Positions 13,415 to 21,843 of a stretch of 35,519 nt of DNA are shown here, piece after piece (the stretch's first letter is position 1; every line of letters begins with the position of its first letter). Position numbers and translations under genes: made by a program. Under the pieces are notes generated by a model that made no database searches, was not told the DNA's origin, and saw only the letters and a list, made by a program, of their open reading frames with translations. The stretch covers positions 1-35,519 of the forward strand of contig NZ_BBIS01000016.1 in NCBI RefSeq assembly GCF_000730605.1, read 5' to 3'. Origin of the DNA: Pseudomonas monteilii NBRC 103158 = DSM 14164. GTDB taxonomy: Bacteria; Pseudomonadota; Gammaproteobacteria; Pseudomonadales; Pseudomonadaceae.

Positions 13415-14346
13415 TTGATTGCCGGCGATAGGGCCAGAACAGGCAAAGAATGTCTGTGGATCAAACCACAAGGCCTGTCATCGGCATCAACCACCTCCAA
13501 TACATCCAGGTGCTGATGCCGCCCAAACAGCGCCAGCAACTGCCCGATGGTGGCATTCAACCGCACTGTCGGCTGCTCGGCCTGCGGCATACTCGTCAGC
13601 ACCGGTAGCTCGCGCACCCCCAAGTCCTGCGGCCGCCCCAGCAGGTACCCCTGCACCAGGTCCACCCCCATCTCCCTAAGCACCACCAGTTCCTCTGCCA
13701 GCTCGATCCCTTCGGCAATCACCTGCGCCTTCGAGGCCCGGGCAATCTGCAGGATCGAGCCAACGAACTCGCGCTTGAGCGGGTCGCGGTGGATGCCGTC
13801 GATGAAGTGCCGGTCGATCTTCACGTACTCAGGGCGCAGCTCCGACCACAGCCGCAGGCTGGAATAGCCCGCCCCCAGGTCGTCGATGGCAATCGAAAAG
13901 CCCATGTCGCGGTAGTGGTGCAGGGCATTGGACAAGAGCTGGAAGTCGTCGGTGGGGGTGTGCTCGGTCAGCTCGATCACTACCCTGCTGGGCGGCAGGC
14001 CGACCTGCTCCAGCAGTTTCAGGGTCAGGCCGGACGGGTAGTGTGGCTCCAGCAGCGATTCTGGCGAGATGTTGAGAAACAACTTGCCCTGCAATTGCTG
14101 CTCGCTGAAGCGACGGCAGGCGCTTTCCCGGCAGACGGCTTCCAGTTCGGTCAGGCGGCCAGCCTGGCGGGCGATGGTAAACAGGTTCAACGGCGCGTGC
14201 AGCGGGCTGTTGGACGGACCACGGCTCAGTGCTTCATGGCCGAACACCCGCTGTTCGCTCAGGCACATGATCGGCTGCAACAGGCTGTGAATACTGCGTT
14301 GAGCCAGGATGGCACTCAAGGCACTGAGCTGTTCGGCAACGGTCAT
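13396..14346 (-). CDS. EAL-domain cyclic-di-GMP phosphodiesterase with C-terminal CBS-like region
   Basis: 316 residues, start ATG after AGGAA. The EAL domain spans about 10-250 and keeps the catalytic set: E38-A39-L40, N92, E125, D155-D156, K176, E212 and Q232 (EALSRGP, LFLNISPE, VVIELTEH, AIDDLGAGYSS, VKIDRHF, AEGIE, QGYLLGRP). It should therefore hydrolyse cyclic di-GMP. The last 70 residues (TVRLNATIGQLLALF, VLEVVDADDRPCGLIHR) resemble a single CBS-like motif, a possible nucleotide sensor. No GGDEF domain or membrane segment is present, so the protein is cytoplasmic. Confidence 0.92.
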   Translation of the reverse strand: MTVAEQLSALSAILAQRSIHSLLQPIMCLSEQRVFGHEALSRGPSNSPLHAPLNLFTIARQAGRLTELEAVCRESACRRFSEQQLQGKLFLNISPESLLEPHYPSGLTLKLLEQVGLPPSRVVIELTEHTPTDDFQLLSNALHHYRDMGFSIAIDDLGAGYSSLRLWSELRPEYVKIDRHFIDGIHRDPLKREFVGSILQIARASKAQVIAEGIELAEELVVLREMGVDLVQGYLLGRPQDLGVRELPVLTSMPQAEQPTVRLNATIGQLLALFGRHQHLDVLEVVDADDRPCGLIHRHSLPVLALSPAINQAVSG

Positions 14347-14359
14347 GACGTATTCCTGA

Positions 14360-14393
14360 AAATGAAAGGGCCGGGCATCTGCATGCCCGGCCC
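14360..14393 (-). terminator. Terminator after prc, in the leader of the EAL gene
   Basis: Perfect 11-bp stem GGGCCGGGCAT/ATGCCCGGCCC with a 4-base loop, followed on the minus strand by TTTCATTTT. It lies about 70 bp after the prc stop and ends only 14 bp before the EAL start, adjoining its ribosome binding site. Confidence 0.75.
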
Positions 14394-14464
14394 CCATATT
14401 TCACGACAGCGCGATGACTGTTTGATGACAGGTCACATTATTCTGCCATCATCGTTGCAGCGCC

Positions 14465-16546
14465 TTACTTCTTGGCCACCTTGGTGCTTGCACTGAGGTA
14501 GTCGATCAGGATGCGACCGGTTTCCGACAGGTAGGCGTCGTCTTCCGGCTTGGTGTTTTCATCCTCGGTCGGCAGCGCGTCCTCGTCTTCTTTCTTCAGC
14601 TCTTTGAGCGGCTCTTCACCCTTGGCCTTGCGGCGGATGTTTTCCAGGGCCAGTTGTTTGGCCTCGATGTCATCGTGGCGCGCACGGCGCTCCTGCTCGT
14701 TGAGGCTGACGGTTTTTTCATTCATCAGCTTCTGGGTCAGGGCCAGGCGGTCGCGGATGTAGGTGAACTCGGCATCCTGGTCGCTACGCGCTTCATGCTG
14801 CGCCTTGAGCTGGGCCAGGAACGGCTTGAACGGGTCGGCAGCAGGCTTGACCACCGGGCGGATGGTGTCCCATGGCATAGCCTCGGGCAGGGCGCTCTCG
14901 CCGATTTCCTTGGTGTCGATGATCGACGGGTAGTCGATGTCCGGCAGCACGCCCTGGTGCTGGGTGCTCTGCCCGGAAACCCGGTAGAACTTGGCCAGGG
15001 TCAGCTTCAGCTCGCCATGGTTGAGCGGCTGGATGGTCTGCACGGTGCCTTTGCCGAAGGTCTGGCCGCCGATGATCAGCGCGCGGTGGTAGTCCTGCAT
15101 GGCACCGGCGAAAATCTCCGAAGCCGAGGCCGACAGGCGGTTCACCAGCAACGCCAGCGGGCCTTTGTAGAAGGCGCCCGGGTTTTCGTCTTCCAGCACG
15201 TCGACGCGGCCGTCGCTGTTGCGCACCAGCACAGTCGGGCCTTTTTCGATGAACAGGCTGGTCAGCTCGGTGGCTTCCTGCAGCGAGCCGCCACCGTTGT
15301 TGCGCAGGTCGATGACCACGCCGTCGACTTTCTCTTTCTGCAGTTCGGTGAGCAGCTTTTTCACGTCACGCGTGGTGCTCTTGTACTCAGGGTCACCGGC
15401 GCGGTAGGCCTTGAAGTCCAGGTAGAAGGCCGGGATCTCGATGATGCCCAGCTTGTAGTCACGCCCGTCCTGCTTCAGCTTGAGCACCGACTTCTTGGCT
15501 GCCTGCTCTTCAAGCTTCACCGCTTCACGGGTGATCGACACGATCTTGCTGGTCTGGTCGCTAGGTGCATTGCTGGCTGGGATGATCTCCAGGCGCACCA
15601 CCGAGCCTTTCGGGCCGCGGATCAGCTTGACCACTTCGTCCAGGCGCCAGCCGACCACGTCGACCATTTCCTTGTTGCCCTGGGCCACGCCGATGATCTT
15701 GTCGGCCGGGGCCACCTGCTTGGTCTTGGCTGCCGGGCCTGCCGGTACCAGGCGCACGATCTTGACCTGGTCGTTGTCGCTTTGCAGCACCGCACCGATG
15801 CCTTCGAGCGACAGGCTCATGTTGATGTCGAAGTTTTCGGCGTTGTCCGGCGACAGGTAGTTGGTGTGCGGGTCGTAGGACTGGGCGAAGGTGTTGATGT
15901 AGGCCTGGAAGATATCCTCGGCACGGGTCTGGTCCAGGCGCGCCAGCTGGTTCTTGTAGCGCTTGGTCAGGGTTTCCTGGATCTGCTTGGGTTCCTTGCC
16001 GGCGATCTTCTGGCGCAGCACTTCGTCTTTCACACGTTTGCGCCACAGGTCGTCGAGCTCGGCCTGGTCCTTCATCCACGGTGCGTCCTTGCGGTCGATC
16101 AGCAAGGTTTCCTTGGTGGTGAAGTCGATCTTGTCCACGCCTTTATTCAGCTCGGCCAGGGCGAAGTCCAGGCGTTGCTTGACGCGGTCGAGGTAGCGTT
16201 TGTAGATCGTGAAGCCCGGGTCCAGGTTACCGCTCTTGAGGAAATCGTCGAATTGCGTTTTCCACTTGTCGAACTCGGCAATGTCGGCGGCGGTGAAGTA
16301 GCTGCGCGCCGGGTCCAGCAGCTTGATGTAGCTGTCGTAGATGATGACCGAACGGGCATCGTCCAGCGGTGGCTTGCTGTAGTGGTGGCGCTTGAGCAAT
16401 TCCACCACGTTGAGGCTGGCGACGATCTCGTCGCGGTCCGGCTGCAGGCTGTCCCATTTGTTGGCGGCCGCCGCATTGCCGCCGAGCGTGAGGCTGCCAA
16501 GGCCGATCATGACGGCGAGGGCGGTGCTTGGTAGGAAATGCTTCAT
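14465..16546 (-). CDS. prc: Tail-specific periplasmic protease
   Basis: S41-family carboxy-terminal processing protease. From MKHFLPST the protein is 693 residues, close to known Prc lengths, and begins with a cleavable signal peptide ending near GNAAAA; in-frame ATGs further upstream (16579, 16672) would bury the signal. The PDZ domain is near residues 235-330 (GIGAVLQSDNDQVKIVRLVP). The catalytic Ser-Lys dyad is about S476 (SASASEIFAGA) and K499 (FGKGTVQ), and the C-terminal DUF3340-like region is charged (KKEDEDALPTEDENTKPEDD). Prc degrades or trims periplasmic substrates, and in pseudomonads affects anti-sigma factor turnover and cell wall hydrolases. It is divergent from the quinone oxidoreductase gene. 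Confidence 0.95.
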   Translation of the reverse strand: MKHFLPSTALAVMIGLGSLTLGGNAAAANKWDSLQPDRDEIVASLNVVELLKRHHYSKPPLDDARSVIIYDSYIKLLDPARSYFTAADIAEFDKWKTQFDDFLKSGNLDPGFTIYKRYLDRVKQRLDFALAELNKGVDKIDFTTKETLLIDRKDAPWMKDQAELDDLWRKRVKDEVLRQKIAGKEPKQIQETLTKRYKNQLARLDQTRAEDIFQAYINTFAQSYDPHTNYLSPDNAENFDINMSLSLEGIGAVLQSDNDQVKIVRLVPAGPAAKTKQVAPADKIIGVAQGNKEMVDVVGWRLDEVVKLIRGPKGSVVRLEIIPASNAPSDQTSKIVSITREAVKLEEQAAKKSVLKLKQDGRDYKLGIIEIPAFYLDFKAYRAGDPEYKSTTRDVKKLLTELQKEKVDGVVIDLRNNGGGSLQEATELTSLFIEKGPTVLVRNSDGRVDVLEDENPGAFYKGPLALLVNRLSASASEIFAGAMQDYHRALIIGGQTFGKGTVQTIQPLNHGELKLTLAKFYRVSGQSTQHQGVLPDIDYPSIIDTKEIGESALPEAMPWDTIRPVVKPAADPFKPFLAQLKAQHEARSDQDAEFTYIRDRLALTQKLMNEKTVSLNEQERRARHDDIEAKQLALENIRRKAKGEEPLKELKKEDEDALPTEDENTKPEDDAYLSETGRILIDYLSASTKVAKK

Positions 16547-16685
16547 GCTGATTCGACGTGGAGGCAATTGATCACGCATAGTAGGCCGTCTTTTCCGTTG
16601 CCGGTTCCATGGAGCCGGGCAAATACTGCAAAAAGCCTGAGGTAAGCAACCCCAGGCCCAGTCATGATTCAACTATGGAGGCACT

Positions 16686-17648
16686 GTGAAGGCATTGCAA
16701 GGCGTTGACGGACATGTGGAGTGGGTCGAGGCCGAACGCCCGGCCTGTGACGCGGGCCAAGTGCGCATTCGCGTGGCTGCTGCGGGCCTGAACCGCGCCG
16801 ATCTGCTGCAGATGAAAGGTTTGTACCCGCCACCGCCAGGTGCCAGCCCGTACATGGGCCTGGAGTGTGCCGGGGTGGTTGAGGAAGTGGGCGCCGGTGC
16901 CGACTGGCGCGTGGGCGACCGTGTGTGCGCGCTGTTGGCCAGTGGCGCCATGGCCGAGGAAGTGGTGGTCGATGCGCGTCACGTGCTGCCCGTGCCCGAG
17001 GGCCTGAGCCTGCATGAAGCCGCGGCGTTGCCAGAGGTGTATGCCACCGCCTGGTTGAATATCTTCCAGCTCGGTGCCGTCAAGGCTGGCGAGAAAGTGC
17101 TGGTGCATGCCGGCGCCAGTGGCGTTGGCTCTGCCGCCATCCAGCTGTGCAAGGCGTTTGGCAGTCCGGTGTGGGTCAGTGTCGGTTCGCAGGACCGCCT
17201 GGCTTATTGCGAAGCGCTGGGCGCGACAGGGGGCGTGGTACGTAACGAAAACCTGGATGCACTGGAAGGCTTTGGCCCGTTCGACGTGATTCTCGACCCG
17301 GTGGGCGCGAGCTACGGTGAGCTCAACCTCAAGCTGCTGGCCCGCGACGGGCGCTGGGTGATCATCGGGCTGATGGGGGGGCGCAAGTTCGAGCTGGACC
17401 TGGCGCTGGTGCTGGGCAAGCGCCTGGAGATTACCGGCTCCACGCTGCGCAACCGCGATGACGGCTTCAAGGCCGAGTTGCTGCGCGAACTGCAACAGCA
17501 GGTGTGGCCGCTGTTTGCCGAAGGGCGCCTGTCGCCGCAACTGGTTGATACCTACCCGGTGGAGTTTGCCCAGGCGGCGTATGCGGAGCTTGAGAGCAAC
17601 CAGGTCTCGGGCAAGTTGGTGATGGTCATAGATCCGAGCATGGCTTGA
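16686..17648 (+). CDS. NAD(P)H quinone oxidoreductase, zinc-free MDR family (PIG3-like)
   Basis: 320 residues with a GTG start after GGAGG; an ATG 12 bases upstream reads into a stop after four codons. The N-terminal GroES-like domain contains AAGLNRADLLQMKGLYPPPP and GDRVCALL; the nucleotide-binding domain holds VHAGASGVGSAAIQLCKAF. The cysteine/histidine zinc ligands of alcohol dehydrogenases are absent. The pattern fits the PIG3-type NADPH quinone reductases. A GGGGCTGC/GCAGCCCC hairpin separates it from the convergent HAD gene. Confidence 0.9.
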   Translation: MKALQGVDGHVEWVEAERPACDAGQVRIRVAAAGLNRADLLQMKGLYPPPPGASPYMGLECAGVVEEVGAGADWRVGDRVCALLASGAMAEEVVVDARHVLPVPEGLSLHEAAALPEVYATAWLNIFQLGAVKAGEKVLVHAGASGVGSAAIQLCKAFGSPVWVSVGSQDRLAYCEALGATGGVVRNENLDALEGFGPFDVILDPVGASYGELNLKLLARDGRWVIIGLMGGRKFELDLALVLGKRLEITGSTLRNRDDGFKAELLRELQQQVWPLFAEGRLSPQLVDTYPVEFAQAAYAELESNQVSGKLVMVIDPSMA

Positions 17649-17655
17649 TATTGCC

Positions 17656-17674
17656 GGGGCTGCAAAGCAGCCCC
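17656..17674. terminator. Hairpin between convergent genes
   Basis: GGGGCTGC-AAA-GCAGCCCC, an 8-bp perfect stem 8 bp after the quinone oxidoreductase stop and 9 bp beyond the HAD stop. It lacks a T tract, so terminator strength is uncertain. Confidence 0.5.
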
Positions 17675-17682
17675 CATGGCCC

Positions 17683-18336
17683 TCAAGTCCAGCTCAGAAT
17701 CGGCCAGCGATTGGTCTGGGCATGCTCCCGCAACACCGCATCCGGGTTCACCACATGCGGATGGTCCACCTTCAGCAGCAATGGCAAATCATTGCGTGAA
17801 TCGGAATAGAAACTCGCCCCCTCGAGGTTCTCCTGTTCCTGATCCAGCCACTCCAGCAGCCGCGTAATCTTGCCTTCGCGATACGTCAGCACCCCATGGG
17901 TCTTGCCGGTATACACCCCGTTCACCGCCTCCAGCTCGATCGCCAGGTATTCGTCCACCCCCAGGCGAGCCGCAATCGGCCCGACCAGGTGCGTACCCGA
18001 AGCGGAAATGATCAGGATGCGGTCCCCGCGCTTGCGGTGTTCGGCAATGCAGCGGCAGGCGTCGCCATAGATGATCGGCTCGATCACCTCTTCAACCCAC
18101 GGCTCAACCAGGTGCTCGACTTCTTCCAGGGTACGCCCGGCCATCGGCTCCAGGCTGAAGGCCATGTAGTCCTCCATCTGCAGGTGGCCCTTGCCGTAGG
18201 CTTCCATCAGTTCACGGTCGCGGCGCAGGAAGTCCTTGCCGTCGACCCAGCCCAGCCGGGCCATCTGCTCGCTCCACAGCGATGCGCAGTCGCCGTGGAT
18301 CAGGGTTTCGTCCAGATCGAAAATTGCCAGTGCCAT
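17683..18336 (-). CDS. HAD-superfamily (subfamily IB) phosphohydrolase
   Basis: 217 residues, start ATG after TAAGGAG. All four HAD motifs are present: nucleophile D7 and acid D9 in FDLDET, S111/S113 in IISASGT, a lysine at 145 or 156, and the metal-binding SDSRND at 178-183. The helical cap and overall length fit the phosphoserine-phosphatase-like IB group. It is the last gene of the ABC transporter operon, 14 bp after the ATPase, so it likely dephosphorylates the imported compound or a product of the alkaline-phosphatase-like hydrolase encoded upstream (inference). Substrate cannot be read from sequence; serB is less likely given the context. Confidence 0.88.
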   Translation of the reverse strand: MALAIFDLDETLIHGDCASLWSEQMARLGWVDGKDFLRRDRELMEAYGKGHLQMEDYMAFSLEPMAGRTLEEVEHLVEPWVEEVIEPIIYGDACRCIAEHRKRGDRILIISASGTHLVGPIAARLGVDEYLAIELEAVNGVYTGKTHGVLTYREGKITRLLEWLDQEQENLEGASFYSDSRNDLPLLLKVDHPHVVNPDAVLREHAQTNRWPILSWT

Positions 18337-18350
18337 TGTGTTGAATCTCC

Positions 18351-19340
18351 TTAGGCCACTTCCCGCAGCGCCGTGGGGTCGATCGACAAGCTTACCCGTT
18401 TTCCATCTGCGTGCAGGTCGGCCGGCGAGCGGTTGAGCACGTCGACCACCAGCTCCACGTCGCGCACTTGCACGCGGTAGCGGATCACATTGCCCAGCAA
18501 GCTGTGGCTGCGTACCTGGGCGTCCAGTTCGCCGTGTATGCCCAGTGTGATCGACTCCGGGCGGATCGCCAGGCGGCTGGCCACCGGGCGTTGCAGCAGG
18601 CGGCTGGCGCTGTCGGCATCGAGCAGGTTGTAGTTGCCGATAAAACCGGCGGCAAACAGGTCCACCGGCGCGGTATAGAGGGTTTCGGCATCACCGCTCT
18701 GGACGATGCGCCCCTGGTTCATCAGGAAGATGCGGTCGGACATCGTCAGCGCTTCTTCCTGGTCGTGAGTGACGAAGATGGTGGTCAGCCCCAGCTCGCG
18801 CTGGATGGCCCGGATCTGCTCACGCAGGTGCTTGCGAATACGTGCATCCAGTGCCGACAGCGGCTCGTCGAGCAGCAGCAGGCGAGGGCGCGTGACCAAC
18901 GAACGGGCTAGGGCCACGCGCTGGCATTGGCCGCCAGACAACTGGTGCGGGTAACGCCCGGCAAAGCTGCCCAGCTCCACCAGGTCCAGCGCCTCGCGCA
19001 CCCGTACCTGGCTTTCGTCGGCCTTGACCTTTTGCATGCGCAGGCCAAAGGCCACGTTCTGCTCCACGGTCATGTTGGGGAACAGCGCATAGCTCTGGAA
19101 CACCATGCCGATGCCGCGCTTTTGCGGGCTCACGGGCACGATGTCGTGGCCGTCGAGCAGGATCTGCCCGCTGTCCACCGGGGTCAGCCCGGCGATGCAG
19201 CGCAGCAAGGTGGACTTGCCGCAACCGGATGGGCCCAGCAGGGTGACGAACTCGCCGCGTTCGATGTGGCAGTCGATGTTCTCGAACACCGGGCTGCCGG
19301 CGTAGCTTTTTTGCAGTTTCTGTACGCTGACGAAGCTCAT
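18351..19340 (-). CDS. ABC importer ATP-binding protein
   Basis: 329 residues. Walker A GPSGCGKS is at 36-43, Q-loop Q82, signature LSGGQ at 134-138, Walker B LLLLDEP at 154-160 and the switch histidine near 192 (FVTHDQEEA). A C-terminal TOBE-like domain follows (RLAIRPESITLGI). This is the type that drives importers for polyamines, iron, sulfate or phosphonates. The start codon lies one base after the stop codon of the second permease, showing operon structure. It supplies energy to the two permeases encoded immediately upstream. Confidence 0.95.
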   Translation of the reverse strand: MSFVSVQKLQKSYAGSPVFENIDCHIERGEFVTLLGPSGCGKSTLLRCIAGLTPVDSGQILLDGHDIVPVSPQKRGIGMVFQSYALFPNMTVEQNVAFGLRMQKVKADESQVRVREALDLVELGSFAGRYPHQLSGGQCQRVALARSLVTRPRLLLLDEPLSALDARIRKHLREQIRAIQRELGLTTIFVTHDQEEALTMSDRIFLMNQGRIVQSGDAETLYTAPVDLFAAGFIGNYNLLDADSASRLLQRPVASRLAIRPESITLGIHGELDAQVRSHSLLGNVIRYRVQVRDVELVVDVLNRSPADLHADGKRVSLSIDPTALREVA

Positions 19341-19341
19341 G

Positions 19342-20136
19342 TCAGGTCTTGTCCTTGTTCAGGCGGTTGGCGACCCAGGTCAGTACCAGCACAAAGGCGA
19401 AGTAGGAGATCACCAGCGCGCTGTTGAAATGGCCGCTGCTGTTGCGCATGTTGTTCAGGTACACCTGCAGGGTCTCGTAACGGGTGCCGACCAGCAGGTT
19501 GGCGAACACGAACTCGCCAAACAGGAACGAAAACGACAGCAGCAACGCCACCATCAGGCCCTTGCGCAGGTTCGGCAGCACCACCAGCAGCGCGGCCTGC
19601 CAGGTGCTGGCGCCCAGCAGTTGGGCAGCGTCCATCAGGTCGCGCAGGTTGATGGCTTGCAGGTTGTTGGTGATGGCCCGGTACATGAACGGCAGGGCGA
19701 TGGTGAAGTAGCAGCCGATCAGGATCCACGGCGTGCCGACCATGGTCATCGGCCCGCTGCCGTACAGCTGCAGCAGCCCCACCGACGACACTACCGGTGG
19801 CACCGCGAAGGGCAGCAGGATGAGAATGTTCATCAGCGCGTCCAGCCTGGGAAAGTGGTAATGCACCACGAACAGCAGCGGCAGAATCAGCACCACCGAC
19901 AGCAGCAGTGCGCCCACGCACACCAGCAACGACTGGCCGAAAGCGGCCAGGAAGCGTGGCTCGCTCCACAGCGCCGCATACCATTTCAGGGTCAGGCCGC
20001 TGGGCAGCAGGCTGGCAGACCAGCTGGTGGCCAGCGAGTAGAGCAGGGTGCCGGCCAGTGGCAGTAGCAGGATCAGGAACAGCAGGTAGACCACGGCGCG
20101 GTGGTACCAGCCGCCGGAACGGGCGTCAGCGCGCAT
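19342..20136 (-). CDS. ABC importer permease (second)
   Basis: 264 residues, start ATG after GAGGAG, overlapping the end of the first permease gene by 11 bp. About six hydrophobic helices are visible. The cytoplasmic coupling region is DAAQLLGASTWQAALLVVLP, the EAA loop that contacts the ATPase. The family is the binding-protein-dependent transport inner-membrane component of the PotC/FbpB type. It forms the membrane channel with the first permease. Confidence 0.93.
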   Translation of the reverse strand: MRADARSGGWYHRAVVYLLFLILLLPLAGTLLYSLATSWSASLLPSGLTLKWYAALWSEPRFLAAFGQSLLVCVGALLLSVVLILPLLFVVHYHFPRLDALMNILILLPFAVPPVVSSVGLLQLYGSGPMTMVGTPWILIGCYFTIALPFMYRAITNNLQAINLRDLMDAAQLLGASTWQAALLVVLPNLRKGLMVALLLSFSFLFGEFVFANLLVGTRYETLQVYLNNMRNSSGHFNSALVISYFAFVLVLTWVANRLNKDKT

Positions 20137-20956
20137 GGTAGCTCCTCTTCAACAGCCATTGGTGTACCACCGTGACCAGCGTCATCAGCCCCACCAGCAC
20201 CATGGCCAGGGCGCTGGCCAGGTTGGGGTCGAGGCTGATGTCGCCGGCCACCAGGCCGGCGATACGGATCGGCAGTACGTTGAAATTGCCGGTGGTCAAC
20301 GCGTACACGGTGGCATAGGCCCCCAGGGCGTTGGCCAGCAGGATGACGAAGGTGCCCAGCAGTGCCGGGGTGAGTACTGGCAGGCCGATGTGCCGCCAGT
20401 ATTGCCAGTGGCTGGCGCCCAGCAGCGCGGCCGACTCGCGCCAGTCTTCACGCAGGGCGTCGAAGGCGGGGTACAGCAGCAACACACCCAGCGGGATCTG
20501 GAAGTAGGTGTACACCAGGATCAGCCCGCTTTTGGAATAGATGCTGAAGTCTTCCAGCAGGCCGACCTGCTTCAGCAGCAGGGTCAGTGCGCCATTGAAA
20601 CCGAGCAGGATGATGAAGGCGAACGCCAGCGGCACCCCGGCAAAGTTGCTGGTCATGTTGGCGAAGGCGCTGACGAAGTCGCGCAGTTTCGAGTCCACCT
20701 GGCGCAGCGAGTAGGCGCCGAGGGTGGCGATGACGATGCCGAACAGGCTCGACCAGAAGCTGATCTCCAGGCTGCGTTGCAGGGCTTGCAGGTAGAACTT
20801 CGAGCTGAAGACCTTGCTGAAGTTTTCGACGCCCCAGCCGGCTTCCGATTGCACGCTGTTGATCGCCACCCAGACCAGCGGGGCGACCTGGAAGATGACG
20901 AAGAACACGGCGAACGGCAGCAGGCAGAGCAGGGCCAGATAGCGGCCACGGTTCAC
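20126..20956 (-). CDS. ABC importer permease (first)
   Basis: 276 residues. I choose the GTG at 20956, which overlaps the stop of the upstream hydrolase as GTGA and follows GGGAG by about 8 bases; a GTG 18 bases further up lacks this context. The N-terminus LALLCLLPFAVFFVIFQVAP is a first transmembrane helix. The EAA-type loop is ESAALLGASHWQYWRHIGLP. It is PotB-like and pairs with the second permease. Confidence 0.92.
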   Translation of the reverse strand: MNRGRYLALLCLLPFAVFFVIFQVAPLVWVAINSVQSEAGWGVENFSKVFSSKFYLQALQRSLEISFWSSLFGIVIATLGAYSLRQVDSKLRDFVSAFANMTSNFAGVPLAFAFIILLGFNGALTLLLKQVGLLEDFSIYSKSGLILVYTYFQIPLGVLLLYPAFDALREDWRESAALLGASHWQYWRHIGLPVLTPALLGTFVILLANALGAYATVYALTTGNFNVLPIRIAGLVAGDISLDPNLASALAMVLVGLMTLVTVVHQWLLKRSYHAR

Positions 20957-21759
20957 TTGAGCAACTCCCGGCACACCGTTTTGTCGTGCGCGGCACCCAG
21001 CAGTTCACAGATGGTCCCGCACAGCTCGGTCTGCAGCGGCTTGGCCGCCGAGTCCAGGCTGAAGGCGTCGCCAAAGACGAACAGCGGCACTTCGCGCTCT
21101 TCGGTCAGCAGCCCATTGTGCGAGCGGTCATTGTTCATGCCGTGGTCGGCGGTGACCAGCACCTGGTAACCCTCTTCCAGCCAGCCTGGCAGGTAGTCGG
21201 CCAGCAGGATGTCGGCACTGCGTGCGGCGTTGCGGTACTGGCTGCTGTCCAGGCCGTGGCGGTGGCCGACGTCGTCGATGCTCATCGGGTGCATCAACAG
21301 GAAGTTGGGGGCGTGGCGGCGGCGCAGGTACTCACCGTCGGCCAGCAGGTGCGAATCGGGGTAGCGGTCGTCCCAGTAGAACAACCCATGCTGGATCGGC
21401 AGTTTCGGCGCGTGGGTGTGGCGGTCGCGCTGCGGGTCGAAGGGTGAGCGGTTATACAGCTCGCTCATCCAGTGATAGGCCGCTGCTGCGGTGCCCAGGT
21501 TGGCCTCGCGGGCGTAGTGGAACACACTGCGCTGGTTGGACAGGCGGTTGACGTTGTTGTGCACGATGCCGCTTTCGATGGGGGGCACGCCGGTGAGGAT
21601 GCACTCGTACAGCGGCCGCGACAGCGACGGCAGTTCGCATTCCACGCGGTACAGCGCGGCGCGGTCGGCCTCGACGTAGGCGTGCAAGTGGCCCATGGCA
21701 TGGTGGGCGACCTGGTAGTTGAGACCGTCCAGCAGGACCAGGATGACGTTGTGTTGCAT
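20953..21759 (-). CDS. Alkaline-phosphatase-superfamily hydrolase (nucleotide pyrophosphatase-like)
   Basis: 268 residues, start ATG after GGAG (an ATG 15 bases earlier overlaps that site). Superfamily metal-site motifs are present: D11-G12 in VLLDGLN, a probable nucleophile serine in LPSLSRP (45-47), D162/D163 with H166 and H168 in IDDVGHRHG, D205-H206 in TADHGMNND, and H214. Members hydrolyse phosphomonoesters, phosphodiesters or, in PhnA, phosphonoacetate. No signal peptide is seen, so it acts on an imported substrate in the cytoplasm. It sits between the solute-binding protein and permease genes, so its substrate is very likely the transported compound. Confidence 0.88.
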   Translation of the reverse strand: MQHNVILVLLDGLNYQVAHHAMGHLHAYVEADRAALYRVECELPSLSRPLYECILTGVPPIESGIVHNNVNRLSNQRSVFHYAREANLGTAAAAYHWMSELYNRSPFDPQRDRHTHAPKLPIQHGLFYWDDRYPDSHLLADGEYLRRRHAPNFLLMHPMSIDDVGHRHGLDSSQYRNAARSADILLADYLPGWLEEGYQVLVTADHGMNNDRSHNGLLTEEREVPLFVFGDAFSLDSAAKPLQTELCGTICELLGAAHDKTVCRELLK

Positions 21760-21784
21760 GGTGGCTCCAGTCATAAACCGCGTT

Positions 21785-21816
21785 GGCTTCTTCGCGGATT
21801 TACCCGCGAAGAAGCC
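21785..21816. repeat. REP element inside the ABC operon
   Basis: GGCTTCTTCGCGG (21785-21797) and CCGCGAAGAAGCC (21804-21816) form a perfect 13-bp stem. It separates the solute-binding protein gene from the rest of the operon, where a stable mRNA hairpin can protect the upstream message from 3' decay. Confidence 0.8.
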
Positions 21817-21843
21817 GGATCAGGCACTACAAAAGCTGGCCTT

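Noticed and set aside
14654..16534. A 626-codon open frame antisense to prc
   Set aside because: Codon-bias shadow of prc; the translation is rich in valine, leucine and histidine without domain structure.
21785..21816. CRISPR-like or IS-end interpretation of the repeated palindromes
   Set aside because: The elements occur as single or paired copies without regular spacers, target duplications or a transposase, and match REP structure.
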